A stretch of DNA of 50,518 nt from an uncultured Muribaculaceae bacterium (GCA_910585285.1 CAJUDL010000013.1:1-50518); one strand, 5' to 3'. Counted from the stretch's first letter, positions 32,050 through 41,306 are shown. The notes: generated by a model from the sequence alone, not told the origin. Translations and numbers: made by a program.

Positions 32050-33111
32050 ATGAACAAAAGTCTGATAAAACAAATACCAATATGTTTACTTGTATTTATA
32101 ACAGGATGTGTAAACAAAAATACTAAATCTGATGATTCAGGTATATATTTAGGTGAGGGAGATGCAGTGGTTGTCAATATAGATATTACTAAACCTCAAA
32201 AGTTAAAAGATAAATTTGATTCGATATCTACTGTAAATTTTGATGAAAGTGTTCTTAATATTATCGGGATTCCTCGCAACATAATTGTCCGTGGAGATAC
32301 AATATATGCATTGGATTCACAAAAATCACCGGGACTTTATGCTTATTTGGAAGATGGAAGACAGCTTTTCGCATATTGTTCTATGGGCTCGGGTCCTAAG
32401 GATATTAATTGTCCCTATAATCTAAACGTTACTGATACTAATATATCAGTATTTGATACAGCAAATAAACGGATAATTGTTTTTGACAAATTGGGGAATT
32501 ACAAAGATCATTTTGATTTGCCATCAAATACTCAAAATGCCATGGTTGATTCCAGCGGTGGGATCTGGTTGGATTATTCCAATCAATCCTCCGATAACGC
32601 TAAATTGAGTTGGCTGCCCAATTTAACATCCAAATCTACGACGGTAATAAACGTTCCTGAATATCTTAAGGGAATGACAATTGTCAATATGCAGAATTTT
32701 GTAAAATTATCAAATGGTAAAATATTGTACATGCCATCAATAGAGCCCAAAGTATTTGAACTTGACAATGGGAAGGCTTGTCTTAAATATAGGCTGGATT
32801 TTAATGGCTTATGGCCTACTGAGGATGAGATAAAGAAAGAATATTCCGGTAAAGCCTGGGCTCCTAAATTTAGAAAATTCCCAATTTCCAACCTAATTGT
32901 GCAGGAATGCGATAAATGGTTTGTTGTTGGATTTGGATTTGAAGATAACAGATACATCTGTATCTATGACAGAACTTACAGATGTTCTAAACTTTTTGTA
33001 GATGATTCAGACACATATTATGGCCCTAAATATGTTACCAATGATGAACTTTATCTTTTAAGGAAAGATGATAGACTTGAGATATTGGAACTTCATAACA
33101 TTTGTAATTAA
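32050..33111 (+). CDS. 6-bladed beta-propeller lipoprotein
   Basis: 353 residues with lipoprotein signal (lipobox FITGC, Cys20). The rest is a run of four-stranded blade-like repeats (NIIVRGDTIYALD, NISVFDTANKRIIVFDKLG, IWLDYSN, YICIYDRTYRCSKLF), matching the Bacteroidetes 6-bladed propeller family. It is probably anchored in the outer membrane or periplasm. It follows the NVEALA peptide gene, the usual partner of this family. No ligand is known. Confidence 0.82.
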   Translation: MNKSLIKQIPICLLVFITGCVNKNTKSDDSGIYLGEGDAVVVNIDITKPQKLKDKFDSISTVNFDESVLNIIGIPRNIIVRGDTIYALDSQKSPGLYAYLEDGRQLFAYCSMGSGPKDINCPYNLNVTDTNISVFDTANKRIIVFDKLGNYKDHFDLPSNTQNAMVDSSGGIWLDYSNQSSDNAKLSWLPNLTSKSTTVINVPEYLKGMTIVNMQNFVKLSNGKILYMPSIEPKVFELDNGKACLKYRLDFNGLWPTEDEIKKEYSGKAWAPKFRKFPISNLIVQECDKWFVVGFGFEDNRYICIYDRTYRCSKLFVDDSDTYYGPKYVTNDELYLLRKDDRLEILELHNICN

Positions 33112-33222
33112 ATTCTATATAAGTGCTGTTTATATAGATGTTGCAGTTATATAGATGTTACATAAACATACTATTTTTAATCCATTATGTGGCTATAGCC
33201 GCGGTGTTGTTTTCAATATGTC

Positions 33223-36135
33223 ATGAAAAGATTCTTAACTTTACCTATAGCACTTGTTTTCCTCGTTTGCGCGATGCATGTCAATGCGAGAGAACACGAG
33301 GGTGCAAAAGATACAAAACCAAAAATTGACAGCATTCCCCTTAGCGGATATGTTTACGATCGGCTCACCTCCCATCACCTCATTGGCGTCAAGGTTGAGA
33401 TCCTTAATGCGGATAGTTCTCTGGTTTCTACAGCCAGGGGTGGGCAGCGGGATTTTAAATATGACCGCGACAAGGGCACCATCAAAGACGACTCCATATC
33501 CAGATATGAGGTGTATATCCCGCGTGTCAAGGGGGAATATTTCATACATGTCAGCAAACCCGGTTATGAGAGCCTGTATATACCCTATTCACTTGAAAAC
33601 CTCAAGAAAAGAGATTCAGAACTTCATGCCCCTAATATATATATGAGTCGTGAAAAAATAAGGACACTTGAAGAATTTACGGTGAAGGCAAGCAAGGTGA
33701 TGTTCTATCATAAGGGTGATACCATCGTCTATAACGCCGATGCATTTATTCTGCCGGAAGGGTCAATGCTGGACGCGCTTGTGAAACAGATGCCGGGCGT
33801 GGAGATACGAGGTGACAAAATCTATGTCAACGGCAGATTCGTTGAAGCCTTGCTTCTCAACGGCAAGGACTTTTTCAAGGGTAACCAGAATGTGTTGCTC
33901 GAAAATATCGGTGCCTATGCAGTCAGGAATGTAGCCGTGTATGAGAAAAAAGATGAGATGTCATACATTTTAGGCAGCAGGGAAGATGTCACCAAAGAAT
34001 ATGTTATGGATGTCCGTCTAAAGAAAGACCACATGGCGGGAAACATGATTAACACGGAAATCGGTGGAGGAACGAAGTCGCGATACATAGGCAGACTGTT
34101 TGCAATGCATTATACAAACAACTCACGTCTGTCGTTATATGGAAATGCAAACAATATAAACCAAAACAACCGTCTTGGAGAAAATTCGTGGGAAATACAC
34201 ACGGATGATGAAAAAGGCGTCACAGAACGAGCCAACGGAGGCTTCGACTATCTTGTGGACAATCCGCTCCACACATGGGAGGTCAATGGCAACGTAGATG
34301 TCCACCGCAAGGACAATCACAACAATGTGGTGACAAATGCAATAAAATTTCTTCAGTCAGGGGATGCTTACGATTATTCCGCCACCAATTCCAGACTGCA
34401 GACGCTCTCTGTCTCCACGTTCCATAATCTTAAAATCAAGAAGGATAACTGGAATCTCAACATAAAGCCTCAGTTCTCTTACAATAAAGACGAAAGCGAC
34501 AACGAGACCGTTTCCGCCTCTTTCGATAAAGAGCATCAGGGGTTGGATCCGGATATTGTCAGGGACATATATTCAGGCAGCTACAGAGATCTGCAGACAT
34601 CAATCATCAACCGCAACCTAAAAACATATGAATCGAATACCCATGGCTATGAGGCACAGCTTTATGGAGAATCGAAAATCAAGATGCCCGACAGCCCGGA
34701 TGCCATAGAGATGAAATTCACAGCTGGATATGACCGTAAGTCGCTTTTCGGGAACACTCTGCAAGACATCTGCTTCGGTGCTGTTCCGGCTACTTCTTTG
34801 TTGCAGAAAAGGTTTCAAAGCGACCGCCCGCAATATAATTTCAAACTGCAGGGACTTGCCCGTTATTATTTCAATATCCCCGTTGGAAATCTCAATGCCA
34901 GCTATGAATACATACACTCTCAGAACCGTAAGAATTCCGACATTACTCTGCTTGAGGCAATCGCGGAGAATTCAATGGCAGAATTCGCACCTGATGATGT
35001 GCCGATGCCGGATTTTGCAAACAGCTATACGAGCAAGCTGTATAAGAACCAGCATATATTAAAAGTAACATGGAACTATAAGAAAAAATCGCAGAGTGGC
35101 ACACTCGAGCTGCAATTTGAGCCGAAGTTTTTTGCAGAGCGTCATGACCTGTTCTATCACCGTGGAGAAACCGATGCGAATCCGCGCCGCGGTTTCCTGC
35201 GCTTCAACATTGAGAACTGCCTTCTCGACTGGGCATCAAAAAACAAGAGACTCAATCTCCGCTTCAATTACAGGTTGAAACAGAATGTCCCTAATATGAT
35301 AAGCATGGTCGACATCCTCAACACCACCGACCCCATGAATATTTGGACGGGCAATCCCGATCTAAAAAAATCCACGCTTCATCAAATAAACGCATTGTTA
35401 TCAATAGGGAACCGGGATGTCCTTACGAATACATTCAATTTCAATACTAATATTAACGAAAACAGTCTGGTGACGGGGTATAGGTATGATTCAAACAGCG
35501 GTGTGCGCACTATGAGGACATATAATATATCGGGCATTTATAATTTAAGTTTACGTTATTCCATAATGTATAAATTTGGTTCCTCCAAACAATTTCAGGT
35601 AAGGAACTATCTTAACGGAGGCTTAAACAACTATGCTGACATGATTGGATATGATCAGGAGCCGGAAAGACAGGTTGTGAGGTCTTATACTTTAAGCGAC
35701 AGCTTCATGCTCAGTTACCGTATCCCTAAGTTTGTCGCGGAATTACATGCCGGAGCGAGTCTCAACAACACCCATTCGGAAAGTCTCCTGATGTCCAAGC
35801 TTAACAGCGGAATGATAAACTCAACTATGTATTGCTGGGTAAGATTGCCATTGGGATTCTCATTCAGTACTTCCATGAATATACACAAACGCTACGGATA
35901 TATTGATAACTCCATGAACAGAACGTATCTTAACTGGAACGCAGAATTAAGATATACCATAGACAAGGGGAAGTGGATCTTCAAACTGGAAGCTAAGGAT
36001 ATACTGAATCAGTACAAAGGTGTTGACTACTCCGTTGATGCCACCGGACGCACGCAGACCCTCAACACAGTGCTTCCACGTTACCTGATGCTCTCGGTAC
36101 ACTACCGTTTCGACTTCAAACCCCATCGTAAATAG
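33223..36135 (+). CDS. TonB-receptor-like outer-membrane beta-barrel protein
   Basis: 970 residues with signal peptide (LPIALVFLVCAMHVNA). A carboxypeptidase-regulatory-like domain (about residues 37-145, LSGYVYDRLTSHHLIGVKVE) is followed by a plug-like domain (about 150-260: LDALVKQMPGVEIRGDKIYV, ALLLNGKDFFKGN). A large beta-barrel of alternating aromatic strands ends in LMLSVHYRFDFKPHRK. No TonB box is obvious. No SusD partner is adjacent, so it is not a standard PUL transporter. Given its neighbours it may move or display the secreted peptide of this locus, which is inference. Confidence 0.85.
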   Translation: MKRFLTLPIALVFLVCAMHVNAREHEGAKDTKPKIDSIPLSGYVYDRLTSHHLIGVKVEILNADSSLVSTARGGQRDFKYDRDKGTIKDDSISRYEVYIPRVKGEYFIHVSKPGYESLYIPYSLENLKKRDSELHAPNIYMSREKIRTLEEFTVKASKVMFYHKGDTIVYNADAFILPEGSMLDALVKQMPGVEIRGDKIYVNGRFVEALLLNGKDFFKGNQNVLLENIGAYAVRNVAVYEKKDEMSYILGSREDVTKEYVMDVRLKKDHMAGNMINTEIGGGTKSRYIGRLFAMHYTNNSRLSLYGNANNINQNNRLGENSWEIHTDDEKGVTERANGGFDYLVDNPLHTWEVNGNVDVHRKDNHNNVVTNAIKFLQSGDAYDYSATNSRLQTLSVSTFHNLKIKKDNWNLNIKPQFSYNKDESDNETVSASFDKEHQGLDPDIVRDIYSGSYRDLQTSIINRNLKTYESNTHGYEAQLYGESKIKMPDSPDAIEMKFTAGYDRKSLFGNTLQDICFGAVPATSLLQKRFQSDRPQYNFKLQGLARYYFNIPVGNLNASYEYIHSQNRKNSDITLLEAIAENSMAEFAPDDVPMPDFANSYTSKLYKNQHILKVTWNYKKKSQSGTLELQFEPKFFAERHDLFYHRGETDANPRRGFLRFNIENCLLDWASKNKRLNLRFNYRLKQNVPNMISMVDILNTTDPMNIWTGNPDLKKSTLHQINALLSIGNRDVLTNTFNFNTNINENSLVTGYRYDSNSGVRTMRTYNISGIYNLSLRYSIMYKFGSSKQFQVRNYLNGGLNNYADMIGYDQEPERQVVRSYTLSDSFMLSYRIPKFVAELHAGASLNNTHSESLLMSKLNSGMINSTMYCWVRLPLGFSFSTSMNIHKRYGYIDNSMNRTYLNWNAELRYTIDKGKWIFKLEAKDILNQYKGVDYSVDATGRTQTLNTVLPRYLMLSVHYRFDFKPHRK

Positions 36136-36428
36136 GCGCGAGAAAAGGAAGCGCAAGCACCGTATACCATGAGTTGGGAAGAGGGCAAAGGTCGTGATAC
36201 TCAAACGCCACTATAGGCATTTTCAGGCTTACATTAATAAGATTATAAATAAATTTATGAAGATGAGTATTTATATAAGGAGGCGAATTAATAAATTTTA
36301 ACAAATATTTTCACAAATCAACCTATAGATTTTTTTTGAGATGCGACTTTATTTATAGAGACTATCTCGAGCCGTTGAGGATTAGAAAATAAATTTAAAC
36401 AGTTTCTTAAATAATTGAGATATTGGTT
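36136..36428. repeat. Intergenic stretch with inverted motif copy 2
   Basis: No gene. It is AT-rich. The motif ACCTATAGAT, a T tract and GAGATGCGACTT lies at 36321-36352, the inverted partner of 26355-26386. It stands about 80-110 bp before the next gene. No TAnnTTTG promoter was found. Confidence 0.55.
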
Positions 36429-37514
36429 ATGCATATGTTGAGAAGAGGCTATAAGGTGTCTTTTGGTGGATTACTGTTTTTAGTTTTGTTGTTGTCGGGT
36501 TGCAACAAACAGAATAAAGTGACAAAGCTTGAAATGGATGTACTGGATGAGATGTTTTCTGATGTTGATATTAAAGAGTTGCATCCAGTTGATACGCTCT
36601 ATTCTTTTTCGCATGATTATCCGGTGCGGGTGGAAAAAAGTGGCGACAAGCTTGTGTTGCTATTCGCGCAACAGGATACGGTAATCAAAGTGATGGACAT
36701 GGATACCAAGGGAATTAAACCGTTAGCTATAAAGGGGAATGGACCGAATGATGTTTTATCTCCCTCTTTCTTCAACAACCATTATGTTTTGGCAGATGGC
36801 GGTCTGAGTTTATATGACGGCAACCTGAATGAGATTATTTCAGTTTATGCTGACAGCCTTAAAATCCGGAAGACACGAATGCCTAAAATTCTTATGCGTG
36901 AGGGCTCTATTAATTATTTTGGAGATACTGCCGTTTCATATACTCTCATGAAGTCTGACAATCTTTTCAATATTACAGATATAAAGGCGAATGACAAGAA
37001 AGCCGTGGCTTATCCTTTTGAACTATCGGAAGAGTCTATGAAAATGCTCAAAAGATTCCCTACCTACCTTTCCCCAATTATACATGCCAACCTGGATAAG
37101 AATAGGATTGTGGTTTCTCAATATTATTTCGACATGTATTATGTATATGATTTCAAAGGGAATATTCTGAAAAGTGTAAATTTGTCGGGCAATGGGTTTG
37201 ATATCAACGAGACTATCAAGAATTATTTTGACTTGGCATCAGATGGCTATATCAGATATGCGCCGGGCTACGCTTCCGGGAATGGTGTTTATTTGCGACG
37301 GTTAAAAGAAATGCCTCTTGCGGATAATCGGGGCTATGACACAGTTGAATCGCATATAGTAAAGATCGGCTGGGATGGCGAGCCACAATCTATTATACAT
37401 GTTCCGGAAGGTTTAAATACTTTTTGTGTCGATGAGCAAGACCGGTTCATTGCGATCATAAACTCGACAGATAACGAAGGGAACGAGATATTTCATCTTG
37501 TCAGATACGAATAA
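36429..37514 (+). CDS. 6-bladed beta-propeller lipoprotein (second copy of family)
   Basis: 361 residues from ATG 36429 (ATG 36435 is equally possible; the in-frame TTG at 36423 is unlikely). Lipobox LLLSGC, at residues 23-28. Blade-like repeats include VRVEKSGDKLVLLF, GLSLYDGNLNEIISVY and DMYYVYDFKGNILKSVNL, and the end DEQDRFIAIINSTDNEGNEI is typical of the family. It is only distantly similar to the propeller at 32050-33111. It is separated from the barrel gene by 290 bp, so it may be its own unit. Confidence 0.82.
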   Translation: MHMLRRGYKVSFGGLLFLVLLLSGCNKQNKVTKLEMDVLDEMFSDVDIKELHPVDTLYSFSHDYPVRVEKSGDKLVLLFAQQDTVIKVMDMDTKGIKPLAIKGNGPNDVLSPSFFNNHYVLADGGLSLYDGNLNEIISVYADSLKIRKTRMPKILMREGSINYFGDTAVSYTLMKSDNLFNITDIKANDKKAVAYPFELSEESMKMLKRFPTYLSPIIHANLDKNRIVVSQYYFDMYYVYDFKGNILKSVNLSGNGFDINETIKNYFDLASDGYIRYAPGYASGNGVYLRRLKEMPLADNRGYDTVESHIVKIGWDGEPQSIIHVPEGLNTFCVDEQDRFIAIINSTDNEGNEIFHLVRYE

Positions 37515-37688
37515 TGTGTAAGGTCGTGTTTGAATTTAATCTCTAAATTCCGGAATTTTGGGCGTAAAAATTGACTGATGTTATGTCATGTTATAGAAAT
37601 GAGAGATTTTTACAAATCTCAATTTCTTAAACTGTTGATATTTACGGATATAAAATCTGCTAAAAAGTAGCAATGAAAGATTTTTATT

Positions 37689-37719
37689 TTGGATGTTATA
37701 TTTCAATTCGCTATCTTTG
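37689..37719 (+). promoter_or_regulatory. Promoter of lepB
   Basis: TTG (37689-37691), exactly 20 bp, TATCTTTG (37712-37719). Transcription would start near 37724, so repeat R2 copy B lies entirely within the roughly 190-nt leader of lepB. The preceding 37515-37688 holds no gene, only a weak GAGATTT/AAATCTC hairpin near 37601-37618. Confidence 0.72.
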
Positions 37720-37735
37720 TAAGATGTATATTCAG

Positions 37736-37911
37736 TTTTTTGCAAGCGAAAAGCTGAAGTTTATAAGTTTATTTGCGCTATGCGCAGTTTATAAGTTTAT
37801 TGGTTTGTCGCGATATAAGTACATAGCTCAAACCGAGTCGAACCGGATAAACTTTTAAACTTATAAACTCTTAAACTTTAAGTTGAAGCTTGCGAAACTT
37901 AAATTAACAAT
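37736..37911 (+). repeat. Dispersed MITE-like repeat R2, copy B (leader of lepB)
   Basis: About 175 bp homologous to 14351-14519 and in the same orientation relative to the following gene. It opens with TTTTTGCAAGCGAAAAGCTG and closes with TTAAGTTGAAGCTTGCGAAA, two ends that are imperfect inverted repeats. It ends 2 bp before the lepB start codon. Confidence 0.8.
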
Positions 37912-37913
37912 TA

Positions 37914-38801
37914 ATGGATGCGAAATGGAAACGCCGATGGCGGAAGGCAGGTAAGTGGGCGGAGAACGTGCTGTTTGTTGCCAGCATCGGCTTTTTCCTG
38001 TTTGTCATCTGGCATCTGTTTCTTTTTGCTTCGTTCAACATACCTTCCGAATCCATGTTGCCGACGCTCCAGCCCGGCGACAAGGTGTTGGTTGACAAAG
38101 TGACCACAGGGGCGCGCCTGTTCAATATCTTCGAGGCTGCCTCGGGGAAGGATGTGAAGATTCGCCGCATGCCGCGTTTCAGGAAATTCAAGCGCGGCGA
38201 CATACTGGTTTTCAATTTTCCCTTTCGCGATGAATGGAAGAAAATCGATATGGATTACAGGGTGTATTACGCCAAAAGATGTGTCGGAGCGCCGGGGGAC
38301 GTGCTTGAGATCCGGGATTTCGATTATTACATCAACGGCGTTCCTTCGGAAGGGGGCGGTGACCGCCGGCTGGTAAGGGCTTTATATGCCCCGGATTCCG
38401 TCAGTCGCGATTCATTGCCGGGATTCAGGGCTTTCCGGAAAGATTCAGTGACGCACTGGACCATCCGAGACCTCGGACCGCTCTACATTCCCCGCAAAGG
38501 GGAGGAGATAAGTCTTACTCCAGCCAACTATCTCCCTTATAAGAAAGCGATAGAGTGGGAAACAAAACATAAGCTTAAGGATAAGGACGGGATGCTGACA
38601 CTTGGAGGGAAACAGGTGAAGAGCTACCGCTTCAAGGAGAATTATTATTTCATGGCGGGAGACAACTCGGGAGATTCTCAGGATTCACGTTACTGGGGTT
38701 TCGTGCCTGAACCCTTCATCGTCGGACGGGCTCTGTTGGTATGGTGGTCTGAGCGTGATGAAGTGGTAAACAAGGAAAGGGTGATGAAATGGCTCAACTG
38801 A
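37914..38801 (+). CDS. lepB: Signal peptidase I
   Basis: Removes signal peptides from exported proteins at the outer face of the inner membrane. 295 residues; one N-terminal membrane helix (about 19-40). The catalytic Ser47 is in IPSESMLPTL, the general base Lys121 in YYAKRCVGAPGD, and box E is GDNSGDSQDSRYWG. A long insert between boxes D and E (about residues 145-235) is usual in Bacteroidetes. The start is ATG 37914, directly after repeat R2. It overlaps the next gene by 13 bp. Confidence 0.96.
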   Translation: MDAKWKRRWRKAGKWAENVLFVASIGFFLFVIWHLFLFASFNIPSESMLPTLQPGDKVLVDKVTTGARLFNIFEAASGKDVKIRRMPRFRKFKRGDILVFNFPFRDEWKKIDMDYRVYYAKRCVGAPGDVLEIRDFDYYINGVPSEGGGDRRLVRALYAPDSVSRDSLPGFRAFRKDSVTHWTIRDLGPLYIPRKGEEISLTPANYLPYKKAIEWETKHKLKDKDGMLTLGGKQVKSYRFKENYYFMAGDNSGDSQDSRYWGFVPEPFIVGRALLVWWSERDEVVNKERVMKWLN

Positions 38802-40174
38802 TAGTTGTTTTCGGATTGGTGGAATGTGTGTTCGGATGGCTGCAGCTTTTGGGGTTTGCGGCTTCCGGCAATTCCATGTATCCGGCAACCGGCACGTTTT
38901 ACAATCCCGGTCCATATTGCGGGTTTCTTGCCGTAATCGCTCCGGTTGCGCTTCACGCGGTGCTGCACGACAGGCACAAAGTAGCGGTCTGGCTGTCGGG
39001 AACCTACCTCTTCCTTGCCATCGGACTAATGCCGGCGTTGATGGGCAGAACGGGATGGATTGCAGCTCTGCTCGGTTGCGCGGTGGTGGCTGCGGGACGT
39101 TATGTCTCTGCCGGCAGGTCATTTAAGAAGGGAAGACTCCGGGTATATGCCGTTTCTATGATTGTGCTGACAATAGCGTTTCTTGCGTTGCTTTATTTCC
39201 TTAAACCCGACTCCGCACAGGGACGCGTGCTGATGTGGATGGTGGCATTCCAGGCTATGATTGCCCACCCGTGGGGCGTTGGCTGGGACCGGGTTGCCGG
39301 AGCTTTCGGGCAGGCTCAGGAGGATTATTTCGCGCAGCATCCAGATTCGGTGTTCGTCTCTGTTGCCGGTGCGCCGGAATATGTGTTCAACGAATTCCTA
39401 CAGATCGGTATTGCATTCGGCATTGCGGGCTTCATTGCATTTATCGCTGTTGTCGTTGCCGGAGCAGTGACGGCATGGAGATCACGATGCTACGGTCTCT
39501 GCGGAGCCGTAGTGGCTTTCACGGCAGTGTGTTTCTCCTCATATCCACTGCAGTTTGCCGAGTTTTATCTGTTGGTCTTCCTTCTCGGAGGAGCGATAAT
39601 ATTTCATCGGCATAATTATCCGGTGTGGCTCAGAGCCGGAGCGTGCGTTGTGTTGGGTGGTGTTCTGTCGGTTCCTGCATATGGAATAATGGAACGGAAA
39701 AGGCAGACAAGTGAATGGGACAGAATGAGCAACGCAATACGCTACCGCCTGTCGGATGGCATGATGAAGGAATGTGATTCATTGGTGCGGGAGATGGGAT
39801 GGAGTGCCCGCTGTCTTTTCGACTATGGGAAAGCCTTGCGAGGAAACGGAGATTATGAAAAGTCAAACAAGGTGCTGAGGATGGGAGTGGAGATCAGCAG
39901 CGATCCGATGTTTCTCAACCTTATAGGACGCAATCATGAGGACATGGGGGAGACTGCCGAGGCTGAGGAGTATTATACGAGATCGAGGCATAGATTGCCC
40001 AACCGCCTTTATCCCTATTATCTCCTTGCCATGCTCTACGCTAAGGAGGATGATGCCTCATCGGGTAAGTTCCTGAAGGCATACGAGGAGGCGATGGAGC
40101 TCCCGGTGAAAGTGGAATCACCCGCAACAAGGGAGATGAGGGAAGAACTGATAGAGGTAAGAGGTAAAAGGTAA
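38789..40174 (+). CDS. O-antigen-ligase (Wzy_C)-like membrane protein with TPR tail
   Basis: 461 residues. About eight to nine membrane helices occupy residues 1-310, with the Wzy_C-type segments TGTFYNPGPYCGFLA near the start and GRVLMWMVAFQAMIAHPWGVGWD in the middle. A C-terminal soluble part (~340-440) contains TPR-like helices (ALRGNGDYEKSNKVLRMG, NHEDMGETAEAEEYY). The start lies inside lepB and the protein begins directly in the helix that usually comes after several others in relatives, so it may be N-terminally shortened. The last residues (EVRGKR) are encoded by a short tandem repeat. A glycan polymerase/ligase role is inferred from the family. Confidence 0.75.
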   Translation: MAQLIVVFGLVECVFGWLQLLGFAASGNSMYPATGTFYNPGPYCGFLAVIAPVALHAVLHDRHKVAVWLSGTYLFLAIGLMPALMGRTGWIAALLGCAVVAAGRYVSAGRSFKKGRLRVYAVSMIVLTIAFLALLYFLKPDSAQGRVLMWMVAFQAMIAHPWGVGWDRVAGAFGQAQEDYFAQHPDSVFVSVAGAPEYVFNEFLQIGIAFGIAGFIAFIAVVVAGAVTAWRSRCYGLCGAVVAFTAVCFSSYPLQFAEFYLLVFLLGGAIIFHRHNYPVWLRAGACVVLGGVLSVPAYGIMERKRQTSEWDRMSNAIRYRLSDGMMKECDSLVREMGWSARCLFDYGKALRGNGDYEKSNKVLRMGVEISSDPMFLNLIGRNHEDMGETAEAEEYYTRSRHRLPNRLYPYYLLAMLYAKEDDASSGKFLKAYEEAMELPVKVESPATREMREELIEVRGKR

Positions 40175-40214
40175 AAGGGGAGAGGTGAGAGGTGAGAGGT
40201 AAGAAGTAAGAAGT
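40153..40214 (+). repeat. Purine-rich short tandem repeat
   Basis: A run of imperfect 7-bp units (AGAGGTA, AAAGGTA, AGAGGTG, AGAAGTA) starts inside the last codons of the O-antigen-ligase-like gene and fills the gap before the efflux adaptor. It could slip during replication and change the ligase C-terminus. Confidence 0.7.
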
Positions 40215-40217
40215 GAT

Positions 40218-41306
40218 ATGAACGGAATAATCTTAAAGACAATAACAACGGCGGCTGTCGTTTTGGCAATGGTCGGAGGAGGGTGTTCTTCCGATAAAGG
40301 CAACGGGGGAGACGCTGTGTCGACTAAAAAGACGGAAAAGCTTTCCTCTTCTTCGGAGGGAGGCATGCCGGTCGTGAAGACAATGAAGCTCACGGAGCGC
40401 GAGATAACCCATGATATGGTGAGCAACGGCAAGATAATGGCGAGAGAGACGGCGGATCTGTATTTCCGTTCATCCGAGCCAGTGAGCGAGTTGTGGGTGC
40501 GTGAGGGACAGCGGGTGAAGCGTGGTCAGAAACTTGCCCGTCTTGATCTTTTCAAACTTGAGTCGGAGCGTGCCAAACTTTTGTCGGAGAGAGAGAAAGC
40601 CCTTTTAGATATGCAGGATGTGCTTATAGGGCAAGGTTACGATCCGACAGACAAAGCTTCCGTGCCGGAAGAGGTGATGCGGCTGGCGCGTGTCAGGAGC
40701 GGTCTCGACGGCATAGAGACATCGATCGCCCTGAATAAAAAAGAAATTGAACAATCCACATTGACCGCTCCCTTCGATGGCGTTGTTGCAGATCTCAAAA
40801 TTAAACGTTTCGGCATTGCCCCAACCGCAGAACCAAGCTGCCGCATTATAAACGACGGTGGCATGCAGGTGGAGTTCCCGGTGCTGGAGAGTGAATTGTC
40901 GCTTTTGCATATTGGTGACGGTGTTGAAGTCTCACCCTTCGCGGGAGGGAATGCCTGTCGTGGCAAGGTTACCGAAATAAACCCTAAGGTTGATGAGAAA
41001 GGGCTTGTGAAGGTTAGGGCTTCACTGAGTTCCCGTGGCGGAATGATTGATGGCATGAATGCCCGCGTGCGTGTCAGCAAGAACCTTGGCAAACGGTTGG
41101 TCGTGCCGAAGAGTGCAGTGGTGCTCCGTTCGGGCAGGGAAGTTGTCTTCACCCTGGAAAACGGCAAAGCGATGTGGAACTATGTTACCACCGGCATTGA
41201 GAACCTCGACAGCCGTGAGATTCTCGAAGGGTTGACAGCCGGTCAGACAGTGATTACCGACGGCAACGAGAATCTTGCCCACCAAACTCCGGTAGTAGTT
41301 AATTAG
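40218..41306 (+). CDS. RND efflux periplasmic adaptor (HlyD/MFP family) lipoprotein
   Basis: 362 residues with lipobox (MVGGGC, Cys23). It links the inner-membrane pump to TolC. A lipoyl/barrel-sandwich half appears as VSELWVREGQRVKRGQKLAR and its partner TAPFDGVVADLKIKRFGIAP. A helical hairpin (about 118-180) lies between them. The beta-barrel domain (VEFPVLESELSLLHIGDGVE) and membrane-proximal domain follow. It is the first gene of the adaptor / RND / TolC / RND operon. The stop codon TAG belongs to repeat R1e. Confidence 0.93.
   Translation: MNGIILKTITTAAVVLAMVGGGCSSDKGNGGDAVSTKKTEKLSSSSEGGMPVVKTMKLTEREITHDMVSNGKIMARETADLYFRSSEPVSELWVREGQRVKRGQKLARLDLFKLESERAKLLSEREKALLDMQDVLIGQGYDPTDKASVPEEVMRLARVRSGLDGIETSIALNKKEIEQSTLTAPFDGVVADLKIKRFGIAPTAEPSCRIINDGGMQVEFPVLESELSLLHIGDGVEVSPFAGGNACRGKVTEINPKVDEKGLVKVRASLSSRGGMIDGMNARVRVSKNLGKRLVVPKSAVVLRSGREVVFTLENGKAMWNYVTTGIENLDSREILEGLTAGQTVITDGNENLAHQTPVVVN

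Noticed and set aside
33254..33646. 130-residue frame overlapping the start of the barrel protein
   Set aside because: Out-of-frame shadow with no signal or domain; the barrel protein in the other frame is well supported.
26355..36352. Composite transposon with terminal inverted repeats
   Set aside because: No transposase or integrase lies between the motifs and no target-site duplication was seen; kept only as a finding.
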